Part shown: one piece after another, positions 23,440 to 32,948 of the stretch
How positions within the stretch are numbered: position 1 is the first letter of the stretch
Layout: each line of letters begins with the position of its first letter
Source of the DNA: Thomasclavelia saccharogumia DSM 17460
GTDB lineage: Bacteria; Bacillota_I; Bacilli_A; Erysipelotrichales; Coprobacillaceae
Assembly (NCBI RefSeq): GCF_000686665.1
Contig: NZ_JMLH01000021.1
Location: 1 to 38,465 of the forward strand
Direction: 5' to 3'
DNA: 38,465 nucleotides
Made by a program: the position numbers and the translations under genes
Notes under the pieces: generated by a model
The model's input: the letters and a program-made list of their open reading frames with translations, nothing else
Database searches by the model: none
Told to the model about the DNA's origin: nothing

Positions 23440-24951
23440 CTATAAACTTCTTTTTATTAAGTTTTTTAAATTTTTTAATTCATTATCCCTAGAATAAAAT
23501 AATAGTGTCAATGAAATTACTATAAATAAAAGCAAGAGTGCTTTAATAACAAAGCCTATCCATGTATTAATAAAAAAATTTCTAAATATATAATACGATA
23601 TAGTAATAACAATCAATGTTATTATTATATTTTTAATAACGCTTTTATAATAATAAAAAACATTTACATCAAAAAACTGTGAATATAAAATTTTCGGTTC
23701 ATACCAAAAATACGTAGTTATTCTAGCAATTGAAGTAGCAATTAATATTCCAGCAAGCCCTATTAAATTTCCTAAAATTATAGATAAAATAATATTTACT
23801 AAAGCTGTAATTACCATTACATATTTAATTTGCCGATACATTCCAGTAGCTTCCCTGTATGACCATATTGGCATAAGCACAATAGAAAAGTACATATTTA
23901 TCACTATCGCAATTACTGTTAAATTATCTAATACATATTTTTCTCCAATCCAAAGAGTAATAAAATCATCAATTAATAAAAACACACATGTGATAACAAT
24001 AACAGAAAATATAAAACTAAAAAGTTGCATCAATTTATAAACAGAATAATTCTTTTGGGTATTCTTTTCTATTACTAAATTTCCTATACTTGCAGTTAAT
24101 GATGAAAATATTATATTTATTATAAGAGTAATATTAGAAATTATCATACTATAATTTGAATAAAGGCCAACAATATTTGTACCAATCAAAATAGATGTTA
24201 TTGTATTATCAGTACTGCTAATAAGTGTAGTTGAAAATTTGTATATAAAAACAGATTTTACATTCATATAAATTTCACTAATTTCATTTTTAGATAATTT
24301 TGGTACTTTATTAGAAATATAAGGATACATTTTTTGAGCGATATGTGATTCATAGAAATTTTTCGCGTATGTAAAAAATACCTGCACAATTAAATAAATC
24401 ATAAAATTTTTAGTAATTATTAAAAAAATAGTACAACCTATAGTTGATAATAAATTAAATAATGTATCATATTTTGAAATAATATAATTTTTTTGATCAG
24501 CATTCAAAATACACGTTTTATAAACTACCAAATAAGATGAAACTGTATTGGCTAAATATAATAAATAATATATTTTTATATATGGTATTCCTTGATCAAA
24601 ATTCACAATATATTGTAAAAATGGGACCAGAGCTATGCCAATAATAGTTATACTTATAGCAATAATAGTATAAATTTTTTTATATAATTGTGTTAATTGG
24701 GCTAATTTATTTTTATCATTTTCTGCTAAAGGTTTATACATACTAAAAACCATTGCGGTTCCAAAACCTAAATCTGCTAATGAAAGCATCTGTAAAATTT
24801 CACTAAATAAGCCATTTATTCCTAAATACTCTACACCCAAAATGTAAATAAAAATAGAACGATTAACAAATTTTAATACTATATTAAATATCTGACTTAT
24901 AAATTTATAAGTCATATTTCTGATTGAATTTTTTACTCTTCCACCCGACAA
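23440..24951 (-). CDS. Wzx-type oligosaccharide flippase, TTG start, locus A
   Basis: A 503-residue polytopic protein of the polysaccharide exporter (MATE-like) family. The start is TTG at 24949-24951, because AAGGAG stands nine bases upstream and no ATG is available before the conserved GGRVKNSIRNMTYKFISQIF. Early motifs are IFIYILGVEYLGINGLFSEI and LQMLSLADLGFGTAMVFSMY. There are 12-14 predicted membrane helices. It should flip the locus A lipid-linked unit. It is related over its whole length to the flippase at 5732-7258, but with much divergence, so the two are homologues serving different units and not a recent duplication. Confidence 0.92.
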   Translation of the reverse strand: MSGGRVKNSIRNMTYKFISQIFNIVLKFVNRSIFIYILGVEYLGINGLFSEILQMLSLADLGFGTAMVFSMYKPLAENDKNKLAQLTQLYKKIYTIIAISITIIGIALVPFLQYIVNFDQGIPYIKIYYLLYLANTVSSYLVVYKTCILNADQKNYIISKYDTLFNLLSTIGCTIFLIITKNFMIYLIVQVFFTYAKNFYESHIAQKMYPYISNKVPKLSKNEISEIYMNVKSVFIYKFSTTLISSTDNTITSILIGTNIVGLYSNYSMIISNITLIINIIFSSLTASIGNLVIEKNTQKNYSVYKLMQLFSFIFSVIVITCVFLLIDDFITLWIGEKYVLDNLTVIAIVINMYFSIVLMPIWSYREATGMYRQIKYVMVITALVNIILSIILGNLIGLAGILIATSIARITTYFWYEPKILYSQFFDVNVFYYYKSVIKNIIITLIVITISYYIFRNFFINTWIGFVIKALLLLFIVISLTLLFYSRDNELKNLKNLIKRSL

Positions 24952-25055
24952 AAATTAACACTCCTTACCATATTTTTTATATTAAACGGCATAAACATTT
25001 AATATAAATTTACATTTTTATTTATCAATTTCTTATAAAACACTGCAATTATATA

Positions 25056-25085
25056 AACAATTATTATATTTATATAATAATTGTT
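25056..25085. repeat. Perfect AT-rich hairpin between FrhB-fusion and flippase genes
   Basis: AACAATTATTATA (25056-25068) and TATAATAATTGTT (25073-25085) are exact reverse complements around a 4-base loop. The hairpin lies in the 228-base gap 24952-25179, which contains no gene. No U-tract follows it on the minus strand, so it is not a good terminator; it may protect or process the transcript between the two genes. Confidence 0.5.
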
Positions 25086-25179
25086 ATTATTTTCGAAAAT
25101 ATCATCATATTCCTATCTATTTCTATAATTTCAATATTAAAAATTTTATACTATATCATAATACCTATTTAAATTATTT

Positions 25180-27552
25180 TTAATATTTTTGACGTCTAAT
25201 CTTTCTATAAATATCTAAGCAAAATCTCATTGTATCGTAATACATTTGCTTAGTTTTTGATGGAATATTAACATATTTAGCTGTAGCAATTTTATAACCT
25301 TCTTTTTCAAATGATTTATAAAATGCATCCCTATTAAAATTCTTCTTAGGTGGTTCTACTAAAACCTTATTACCTGATTCAGCGGTTATAAAATCAGATT
25401 CTATGTATCTAAATTCATCTTTAATAGATTCCCACATCTCATTACCTTTATCAGTATTAATAATAATCATTGAAGTTCCCTTATCATCGTCCATATTATA
25501 GTTATGTTTTCCAATACCCCAAAAATCACCTAATGTAATATCTCCCTGGCGTTCATCTGTCGTAAATTTACATTCAAAACATGATGGACGTTGTGACATA
25601 TTTGTAAGAAACATTGACATATAAGTATCATACCCACAAAAAATAAAATGATTTTTCCCATTAGAAAATTTAATATTCGTATGTAATCTATGCCAACTTT
25701 TCTTTTTGTCACGTAAATTTATATCAATTATTTTTGAAGAATACTTTTTTTCCATCATGCAAATATATTCTTTTAATAATTTAGGTGATGGAGTCCCATG
25801 ACACAAAACGTCAATTAATAAAAGATTATCATAATCTTTACCTAAATAATTTTTTAATCCAGCAACTTGACAAGGAGTTCCCGAAAATAGTACTTGTCGC
25901 CCTTTTTTCAATTCATTTTTTACTTCATAAAAACTATTTGCTGGATTACTTTGTACATATTTTGAACCTTGAAACTTTTTAATTTCTTCCATAGTTTCTG
26001 CATTCATGTGCGTTGCAACCATTTGATTATTCCATCCCACACCAAAAACAATTCCCTTATTATTTATAACTTCTTTACAAATTTGATAAAATGTTCCTCC
26101 TGATGAACTATTATACCTAACATCGCTATTATTATTTATAGCAGCATAAACATGTTTAATTGTATTAGTCTGTTGATTATAAAAAGGACAAACTTTATTA
26201 CACATACCACAATTTATACAGATATCTAAATTAATTTTAGGATATAAAAATCCTTCTCCATCTGCTTCCATATTTATGCATTGTTTAGGACAAATTTTAC
26301 TACACGCTGTACACCCATAGCAATGTTCTTTTCTATCAATTTTAATATATTTTTTTGAAATATCTTCATTCATCTGTTGAGGTAATGAAGCAATATTTTT
26401 AAAGGCTAAATCTAAAAACTCTTTTACTCGCTTTTGTTCTTTACTAATAATATCATCTACTTTTGAATAATTAATTTTTTGTTTTAAATCATCTTTATTT
26501 TTATCATTATATATCCGATTTTCTAAATTAAATTTTTTCAACAATGTTTTCAATCTAGAATTCATTGACAAACCTTCTTCACTACGTTCAAAAACAATAA
26601 ATTGCTTGTGAAAAATAATTGAAAAAACTACACCATGAAACGAGTCAGTATAAATTATATCGGCTTTTTTTATCGCGTTAACTATTTGATCAGGTGCTAA
26701 ATCCAAATATTCTGGATATTCACCACTCAACATATCAATTCTATTTAAATTTTTAGATAAAATATCATTATCTATAAATCTAACATACGCCTTTTCTTTG
26801 ACACCTAAAAAATAATTTAAAGCAAACTTTTCAGGTAATTCACCTTTTGATTGATCAGCCATCATATCCCATTTTTCTTTCGGTAAAATCATAGTCGGAT
26901 CAAGAAAAACATTTACTTTTTTACCTGTTAACTTTAAAACAATATCTGCTGCCTCATCTTCACGAACAGAACAATAAGTTATTCCTTCTAACCAATTTTT
27001 ATATTCTTTAGGCATATTTGATGCCCCTGATATACCAATGCTTGCTGAAAATGAGATTCGTCTTTCTTTTGGAGCAAATTGTAAAAATGAATTACGTGTT
27101 GCTGTAGGGTAATGAGGATTCCATATTTGATCGCTCCCACAAATCCATGCATCATATGACTTTACCCATGGAAGATTATCATCACCAGACAAATGTAATA
27201 TGTTTTTTTCATAATTAATATACTTATTATCAAAACTATTAAATGCTTCATTTCTTAAAACTAGACCATTATGTATTTCTGATTTATGATTTTTATAATA
27301 TTTTAAGCGATCGAAAAAATTCATATCACGATTACTTAGATGATAAATGTTCAAAAGTCTACTATCTAACGCTTTTTTTATATATAGTGGATTTAATTTC
27401 TGTATTTTATTTTTTTTATCTACATTAATTATTTTCTTTTCATATGGAACGGTGTATACGTCCCCATAATCTTTTAATATCTCTTGAACTGCATAATTTT
27501 GAAGACGATTACCATAGTTATTTCCTAATAAAGTTATAATCCCTATCTTCAT
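25180..27552 (-). CDS. Fusion of polysaccharide pyruvyl transferase and ferredoxin/FrhB domain
   Basis: A single 790-residue frame joins two modules. Residues 1 to about 385 are a polysaccharide pyruvyl transferase (PF04230): IITLLGNNYGNRLQNYAVQE, SYDAWICGSDQIWNP at 132-146, CSVREDEAADI at 194, FLDPTMILPKEKW at 216 and IIYTDSFHGVVFSIIF at 299. Residues about 405-460 hold two 4Fe-4S binding motifs (C411, C414, C417, C421 and C445, C448, C451, C455). Residues about 470-790 match coenzyme F420 hydrogenase beta-subunit (FrhB) domains: SSSGGTFYQIC, LFSGTPCQVAGLKNYL at 555-570 and GDITLGDFWGIG. Pyruvyl transferase relatives add a ketal pyruvate from PEP to sugars, while FrhB-like proteins are flavin and iron-sulfur redox enzymes. 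The gene follows a second pyruvyl transferase gene by 1 base, with GAGGTG before the ATG. A redox modification of a sugar in the locus A unit is possible; no function is established. Confidence 0.88.
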   Translation of the reverse strand: MKIGIITLLGNNYGNRLQNYAVQEILKDYGDVYTVPYEKKIINVDKKNKIQKLNPLYIKKALDSRLLNIYHLSNRDMNFFDRLKYYKNHKSEIHNGLVLRNEAFNSFDNKYINYEKNILHLSGDDNLPWVKSYDAWICGSDQIWNPHYPTATRNSFLQFAPKERRISFSASIGISGASNMPKEYKNWLEGITYCSVREDEAADIVLKLTGKKVNVFLDPTMILPKEKWDMMADQSKGELPEKFALNYFLGVKEKAYVRFIDNDILSKNLNRIDMLSGEYPEYLDLAPDQIVNAIKKADIIYTDSFHGVVFSIIFHKQFIVFERSEEGLSMNSRLKTLLKKFNLENRIYNDKNKDDLKQKINYSKVDDIISKEQKRVKEFLDLAFKNIASLPQQMNEDISKKYIKIDRKEHCYGCTACSKICPKQCINMEADGEGFLYPKINLDICINCGMCNKVCPFYNQQTNTIKHVYAAINNNSDVRYNSSSGGTFYQICKEVINNKGIVFGVGWNNQMVATHMNAETMEEIKKFQGSKYVQSNPANSFYEVKNELKKGRQVLFSGTPCQVAGLKNYLGKDYDNLLLIDVLCHGTPSPKLLKEYICMMEKKYSSKIIDINLRDKKKSWHRLHTNIKFSNGKNHFIFCGYDTYMSMFLTNMSQRPSCFECKFTTDERQGDITLGDFWGIGKHNYNMDDDKGTSMIIINTDKGNEMWESIKDEFRYIESDFITAESGNKVLVEPPKKNFNRDAFYKSFEKEGYKIATAKYVNIPSKTKQMYYDTMRFCLDIYRKIRRQKY

Positions 27553-27553
27553 T

Positions 27554-28747
27554 TTATTTCACCTCAAGTAAACTTTGTAATGCCTTTGCGGGTACATAAG
27601 CTTTCGTCTTACAATCTGGAATTGTTTTCCTTAAATGATCGGAATTCTCTTCTAAATGATCATAAATATTCTTAAATGCTTCTATAAGCTTATTTGAACT
27701 ACCAATTTCTTTAATTGAAACTGTCATTCCTTCTTCATTTCCAAACAAGTCTCTAGCAATCCCCTTAGCTTTTATTGAATAACCAATAGATAACGTAGGC
27801 GTATTTGTTGAATAAGCTGCAATAGTTGCATGAGTTCTTGCGCCAATAAACATTTTACAATTTGAAATAATATATTTTAATTGGCGAGCATTCAATTTCT
27901 TATCGTTTATTAAAATTACTCTATTTGTACTTTCATATTTTTTTAAGATAATTCTAAGTTCATCTACATCGTCATTAAAGCTAAGTCGTACATGAGGAAT
28001 AAGTACAATATTTTGATTTGTTTCTTTTAAGATATATTTAACTAATTCATCTATTGATTTTCTAGGAGTATCTTTATCTCTCATTTCCCCCATTACCATA
28101 GGGCTAAAATTTAATCCTATCATATTATCTTTTTCCCATTCTTTAGGTAATTTGCATTCTTCAATTGGTAAAATAAATGCTGGATCAGCACAACGATAAA
28201 TCTTACTTCTAACATTATGATCAATAAGTGCCTGATATGTAATAGGATCTCTAGCTGCTATTATATCAAAATTACTCAAATGTTCTGCCAATTCCCCTGG
28301 AATATCATCCGGTTCTATTGAGCATCCCCATAGCATTGTTATTTTTCCTAATTTTTTTATTTTTCTATCTAGTGCCCAATGCTCCTTTCCTTTGTTATAA
28401 CAATAATTGTCTCCACCTATTGCAATACATATATCATTTTCTTTTGCCAATTCATAACATGTTTTACAATACATGAACATATCTTGTATCATTTTACTTT
28501 TGAATGTTCTTTTATCAATTTGATAAATAAAATAAGGTATTGTTCCTCTTTTTAACCACATATTATTTTGAACAATTGAATCAATAAATGGAAAGTCAAA
28601 TTCTTTATCCTCATTTGCATAATATGAAGATAATGTAATTGTACAATCTGGAATTAATTCTTTAATTATCTTAGATATACTATATGCAAGTGCTTCACAT
28701 CCATGATTATAACTACTTTGATGTTGATATAATAATATTTTCTTCAT
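27554..28747 (-). CDS. Polysaccharide pyruvyl transferase family protein
   Basis: A 397-residue member of PF04230: YQHQSSYNHGCEALAYSISK at 7-26, ICIAIGGDNYCYNKG near 106, DIIAARDPITYQALIDH near 160, CADPAFILP near 185 and MFIGARTHATIAAYSTNTPT near 302, followed by SIGYSIKAKGIARDLFG. The G-x-R-x-H block and the Y-x-x-K-x-x-G segment are diagnostic. It probably transfers pyruvate to a sugar of the locus A repeat unit, giving it an acidic group. Only one start is possible: a stop codon (TAA) lies two codons upstream. The ribosome site is unusual and is described separately. The downstream fused gene has a second pyruvyl transferase domain, so two such activities are encoded side by side. Confidence 0.88.
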   Translation of the reverse strand: MKKILLYQHQSSYNHGCEALAYSISKIIKELIPDCTITLSSYYANEDKEFDFPFIDSIVQNNMWLKRGTIPYFIYQIDKRTFKSKMIQDMFMYCKTCYELAKENDICIAIGGDNYCYNKGKEHWALDRKIKKLGKITMLWGCSIEPDDIPGELAEHLSNFDIIAARDPITYQALIDHNVRSKIYRCADPAFILPIEECKLPKEWEKDNMIGLNFSPMVMGEMRDKDTPRKSIDELVKYILKETNQNIVLIPHVRLSFNDDVDELRIILKKYESTNRVILINDKKLNARQLKYIISNCKMFIGARTHATIAAYSTNTPTLSIGYSIKAKGIARDLFGNEEGMTVSIKEIGSSNKLIEAFKNIYDHLEENSDHLRKTIPDCKTKAYVPAKALQSLLEVK

Positions 28748-28790
28748 TTTTTAATAACAATAGTTATTTATTATAACTATTTTCCCTCCT
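28748..28790 (-). promoter_or_regulatory. Ribosome binding site separated from its ATG by a hairpin
   Basis: On the minus strand AGGAGGG (28784-28790, overlapping the stop of the GT2 gene) is 36 bases from the ATG of the pyruvyl transferase gene, too far to work directly. Between them AATAGTTA and TAACTATT (28774-28781 and 28759-28766) pair around a 7-base loop. If folded, the hairpin shortens the effective spacing to about 13 bases. No other Shine-Dalgarno sequence is present. This suggests a structure-dependent start. Confidence 0.5.
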
Positions 28791-29826
28791 ATTTTGATTT
28801 AATCTTTTTTACTATTTTTGATTTTTTTTCTTTAAAAAAAACCAATATGTATAACTCTAAAATTCTGTTACTTTTTGCTAAGAAATATAATTTATCTTTA
28901 GTAGGAGAAACTTTAAAAATCTCATTATTTAAAGCCCACTGTATACGAGTATCACTAATTATAATTCTAAACTTGTTGATCTTTTTTAAAACATTTCTCG
29001 AACTTCTCATGATCATTTTAAGCATCGCTGGAAGCCTTTGAGCAAAAGATATTGAAATATACCTGTTTAAATAATCACTATACAAATTCTTTTCTTGTGC
29101 AAATGATTCTATATTTTGATATGCTAATTTATAATTTTCATATAAATTTTTATGATATTTAGAAGTAGTACTTGTTGCATCCATCCGATAAAAATATAAT
29201 TTGCAATCTATATTGATTATTTTTGAGGCTACTAAATATACTTTCCAACAAAAAAACATGTCCTCACCATAAGACATATCTTCTAAAAACTCGATTTTAT
29301 TATCTATAATCAAAGACTTTTTAAATAACTTATTCCAGACACTAATACCTATTCCTATATTACAAGCCTGTTCAAAAGCCTTTTTTTCATAAATTTCTGA
29401 ATAGTTAGTTATATTATATTGTTTAATAGTGTTTTCTTTAAAATTCTTTTCATTATATCCCATTAAAAAGTTACAACTTACTAAATCAGAATCATTTTTT
29501 TTCATCTCATTAACCATTATTTTTAGATAATCTATATGATATAAGTCATCAGCATCTATAAAAGCTAGCAAATTACCGGTAGATTTTTTTATAGCATAAT
29601 TTCTTGTAAAACTTACTCCGTGATTTGTATTAAATATTGGAATAATACGGCTATCTTTCTTTGAAAAATCTTTAATAATATTTTTTGAATTATCACTAGA
29701 TCCATCATCAATAAGTATTAATTCAAAATTTGTATATGTTTGTTCCAAAATACTTTCTATAGACTGTGATAAATACTTTTCAGAATTATATATAGGCATT
29801 ATAACAGAAACTTTCATGTTGTTCAT
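28789..29826 (-). CDS. GT2 glycosyltransferase, locus A
   Basis: A 345-residue GT2 enzyme: VIMPIYNSEKYLSQSIESIL, LILIDDGSSDNSKNII, NTNHGVSFTRNYAIK and LAFIDADDLYHIDYL as DxD region, then MSYGEDMFFCWKVYL. The C-terminus is long and basic (KEKKSKIVKKIKSK), common in enzymes that sit at the membrane. AAGG nine bases before the ATG lies in the end of the GT4 gene. Donor sugar unknown. Confidence 0.9.
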   Translation of the reverse strand: MNNMKVSVIMPIYNSEKYLSQSIESILEQTYTNFELILIDDGSSDNSKNIIKDFSKKDSRIIPIFNTNHGVSFTRNYAIKKSTGNLLAFIDADDLYHIDYLKIMVNEMKKNDSDLVSCNFLMGYNEKNFKENTIKQYNITNYSEIYEKKAFEQACNIGIGISVWNKLFKKSLIIDNKIEFLEDMSYGEDMFFCWKVYLVASKIINIDCKLYFYRMDATSTTSKYHKNLYENYKLAYQNIESFAQEKNLYSDYLNRYISISFAQRLPAMLKMIMRSSRNVLKKINKFRIIISDTRIQWALNNEIFKVSPTKDKLYFLAKSNRILELYILVFFKEKKSKIVKKIKSK

Positions 29827-29831
29827 TTTTT

Positions 29832-30926
29832 CTAACCTTCTGCATTTTTATAAAAATTTTCTAACATCTTAGCTGAATATCGAATATCATATTCAGTTTG
29901 ATATATATATCTATATAATTCTGCTCTATTTCTTATATCTCTTTTTTTATAAATACAGTCAATTCTATTAGACCATATTTGAAAATCATTATCACCAATT
30001 GGTAAGAACTCACATAAATCAGCTTTTATGTCTGCCTCTTTAGGTACATTAGTTGATAACAAACAAGGTAATCCACTAGCTTGTGCTTCAATTGCTACTA
30101 TTCCTAAACCTTCATGCAATGAAGGTAAAACAAAACAATCAAATGCACAATAAATTTTATCAGTATCTGTACGAGCTCCTAGTAGTTTAACGTTATTACC
30201 TAAATTATTAATTTGTATTATTTCATTTAAATCATTTAATAACGGGCCTTCTCCAACACAAATAAACTTAATATTTTTATTTTTAATATTTTTAGCAATA
30301 TTTATTAAATACTTATGATTTTTTTGCTCAGCTAATCTACCAACATGCCCAACTACAAAATCTGTTTCTTTTAATTCTAACTCTTTTCTTACCTCTAACC
30401 TTTTTTCAATAGAAAATTGAAATTTTTTAGAATCTATACCATTTGGTATAAATTTAAAATGCATATACTTTCTTGGAAAAAGCCATTTTGCTGCTTCTTT
30501 AGAACATGCAAAATAATGAGTTGCATATTTTTCGATATTTCTAGATGTTACATACTTATATAAATGCATAAATTTAGGTAAATCTTGTCTCGCATTATGA
30601 GAATGAGCTATCCTTATCTTAATACCTGATTTAGCAGCAGCTTTTAAAACAAGCCCCATTTCTTTATGAGTATGCGTATGTACCACTTGAAAATCATTAT
30701 TTTTAAAAAACTCTAATAATTGCTGGTAATATTTTTTTTCATTATCATTTTTTATTTGATGAATATGTCCACCCAATTTTACAATCTCATTATCTCTGAT
30801 TCCTTTTTCCTGAACCAAAAAATCAAATCTAATATTTTTTAAATTAATATTTTTATACAAATTCATGATAACCATTTCAGTTCCAGCATTATTCATTTGT
30901 GGATATACTTGTAATACTTTTATCAT
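29832..30926 (-). CDS. GT4 glycosyltransferase, EpsF-like, locus A
   Basis: A 364-residue GT-B enzyme starting MIKVLQVYPQMNNAGTEMVI, followed by MNLYKNI and RFDFLVQ, a start typical of the EpsF-like GT4 group. Middle motifs: VVHTHTHKEMGLVL, KIRIAHSHNARQ, then FVVGHVGRLAEQKNHKYL and PSLHEGLGIVAIEAQASGLP with the E-x7-E motif. GGGAGG stands five bases before the ATG. It retains the anomeric configuration of its donor, as known for GT4; the sugar is not known. It follows the EpsG-type polymerase gene by 12 bases, an arrangement also seen in eps operons. Confidence 0.9.
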   Translation of the reverse strand: MIKVLQVYPQMNNAGTEMVIMNLYKNINLKNIRFDFLVQEKGIRDNEIVKLGGHIHQIKNDNEKKYYQQLLEFFKNNDFQVVHTHTHKEMGLVLKAAAKSGIKIRIAHSHNARQDLPKFMHLYKYVTSRNIEKYATHYFACSKEAAKWLFPRKYMHFKFIPNGIDSKKFQFSIEKRLEVRKELELKETDFVVGHVGRLAEQKNHKYLINIAKNIKNKNIKFICVGEGPLLNDLNEIIQINNLGNNVKLLGARTDTDKIYCAFDCFVLPSLHEGLGIVAIEAQASGLPCLLSTNVPKEADIKADLCEFLPIGDNDFQIWSNRIDCIYKKRDIRNRAELYRYIYQTEYDIRYSAKMLENFYKNAEG

Positions 30927-30938
30927 AGAAACCTCCCT

Positions 30939-32042
30939 TTAACTAAAAATCGATTTTAAATGAAAAATAAAACTATCATAATTTATAAATACTCCTCCAT
31001 CAAATACCAAAACATAACGGACCATACCAATTAAACATGCTGTATATAAAATACTTTTAAGTGTGAGATAAGTTTTATTATTGTTTGTACATATATATCC
31101 TAATAATATTCCATAACTTATAACTAAATAATCTTTTAATCTTGTAAAAATTATCCAATCTCTAAATATTGTAAAAATGGGAATTAACACAAATAAAAAT
31201 TGGATAAATATTTTTTGTTTAGGATCATTATCATCTAATTTATGATAAAAATAAATTATTACAATTATAATTAAATATAATTCTAGTGTGTGAATCAAAC
31301 TAATACTTTCCATGGAAGTTGCCCATCCCTCTGATTTCTCACTATATCCAATTATTGAAATAATATTAGTTATAAAACCTTCAAAATTAACAAATCCACT
31401 TAAAAATATTGTTGGTAAAAAAATTAAAGAGAAATTTTTTAATCTATTTTTTGAAATTGGAATATACTGTACAAAATATAATGGAAATAAAAATAATGCT
31501 GCCCTATGAATACAAAAAGATATAAAACAAATCAAAAAATATTGAATTGGTTTCTTATTCACTATATATTGAATAGCATAAAAAAATATAGCAATCGTTA
31601 ATCCTTGTCTAATACTAATAAATGTGTCATAAAACATTAATTTATACATAAATATTGCAATAACAATTGACCAATCTTTCACATAAGGCTTTAAGCCATT
31701 ATACATAAAAAAATAAAACAAAATAGAAATAATAAGTGTAAAGCCAAAATAATTAAATCCTAAACTTTTTATTATTGAATTAATCAATAAATATCCAGAT
31801 TCATAATTTGTGTTTATACCATTATTAACTCCTGTAAAAATATATTTTAAAATTGTAAAAACATCTGGCACATTATTAAATACTCCTTCGTAAGCATAAA
31901 CATCACTACCACCCATATAATATCTTGTACCCGATAATAGTACGAGTAAAATAAAAACAATATAGACCATATATTTTTTTTGATTTTTTTTTACAAAACC
32001 CGATAATACATTTAACAAATAAATTATTGAATATATTGCCAT
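30939..32042 (-). CDS. EpsG-family polysaccharide polymerase (Wzy-type), locus A
   Basis: A 367-residue protein with about 10 membrane helices. The EpsG hallmark lies at residues 38-56: GTRYYMGGSDVYAYEGVF, just after the first long helix, followed by NTNYESGYLLINSIIKSLG and SIRQGLTIAIFFYAIQYI, with RAALFLFPLY later. EpsG-family proteins polymerise lipid-linked repeat units at the outer leaflet. It is unrelated in family to the locus B polymerase at 12218-13336. GAGGT stands five bases before the ATG. It lies directly after the T-P-T-Y-N-R type GT2 gene. Confidence 0.88.
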   Translation of the reverse strand: MAIYSIIYLLNVLSGFVKKNQKKYMVYIVFILLVLLSGTRYYMGGSDVYAYEGVFNNVPDVFTILKYIFTGVNNGINTNYESGYLLINSIIKSLGFNYFGFTLIISILFYFFMYNGLKPYVKDWSIVIAIFMYKLMFYDTFISIRQGLTIAIFFYAIQYIVNKKPIQYFLICFISFCIHRAALFLFPLYFVQYIPISKNRLKNFSLIFLPTIFLSGFVNFEGFITNIISIIGYSEKSEGWATSMESISLIHTLELYLIIIVIIYFYHKLDDNDPKQKIFIQFLFVLIPIFTIFRDWIIFTRLKDYLVISYGILLGYICTNNNKTYLTLKSILYTACLIGMVRYVLVFDGGVFINYDSFIFHLKSIFS

Positions 32043-32051
32043 ATTATACCT

Positions 32052-32948
32052 CTAGTTTCTTAAATACTTTTTTTTCCATAATAAATGTAACATCCATCCT
32101 ATAGGAAATGTTACTGTTCTTAGTAATACAGCATTATCTGTGTATCCAATTCTCCGATTATCTCTATCAGCAAATAAATAATAACAATTATATAATATTG
32201 CTTTTTTTATACGAAAAAATAGGGGAAACTCTTTTGTTAGCATCATACTTGAATTAAGCATGCCACCTACTGGACAATTAATTCTTAATGTTCGCCCTGA
32301 TTTACTTAATCCTCCCTCTAGATATTCGCAAATATATATGATTTTATTTTTCCATACCATAGAATATTTTTTCCCAAGATCACACCACACATAATCTTCT
32401 CCAATAAATTTTTCATTCTTTATTTCTGGAAAAGGTTTGCTTTTTAAAAGCTCTGTTCTAAATATTTCTGCTTTATCACCTTTAACCTTATTTTTTAACC
32501 TCATTTCAATATATGAACAAATTGTTTCAGCATAAAACTTATCACCAATGTATTTTTTTTCATTAACCCCTTTAAGAAAACATATTCCAGAAATATCTTT
32601 TCGCTTTCTATATGTATTCCATTCTTCTTTAATTGTCTGTACTGCATCATTTGTCAAGTAATCATCACTATCTACAATAAAAGTAAGTTCATTAGTTATA
32701 TGTTTAATACCTAGGTTAAGAGCTGTATGTTTACCACCGTTTTCTTTTTTTAAATAAATGATATCAAGTAAATTTTCTTGTAAATATTTTTGAATCAAAC
32801 CCTCAGTTCCATCTATTGAACCGTCATCAACAATAACCCAAATAAAATCTTTACAGCTTTGTTTAATTAAACTACTGTATAATCTGGGTAAAGTAGATGC
32901 ACGATTATATGTGGGGGTAAGAATTGCTAAAAAAGCTTGCGACTTCAT
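32052..32948 (-). CDS. GT2 glycosyltransferase, locus A, next to polymerase
   Basis: The ATG at 32946-32948 is the likely start (298 residues); AGGAG stands seven bases before it and a TTG just upstream is too near. The stop of the preceding GT4 gene overlaps it as TGATG. Motifs: AILTPTYNRASTLPRLYSSL, WVIVDDGSIDGTEG, YLKKENGGKHTALNLG and FIVDSDDYLTND. The ENGGKH segment and the T-P-T-Y-N-R start are shared with the GT2 at 13333-14217 in locus B. EDYVWCDLGKKY gives the base region. Donor unknown. Confidence 0.9.
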   Translation of the reverse strand: MKSQAFLAILTPTYNRASTLPRLYSSLIKQSCKDFIWVIVDDGSIDGTEGLIQKYLQENLLDIIYLKKENGGKHTALNLGIKHITNELTFIVDSDDYLTNDAVQTIKEEWNTYRKRKDISGICFLKGVNEKKYIGDKFYAETICSYIEMRLKNKVKGDKAEIFRTELLKSKPFPEIKNEKFIGEDYVWCDLGKKYSMVWKNKIIYICEYLEGGLSKSGRTLRINCPVGGMLNSSMMLTKEFPLFFRIKKAILYNCYYLFADRDNRRIGYTDNAVLLRTVTFPIGWMLHLLWKKKYLRN

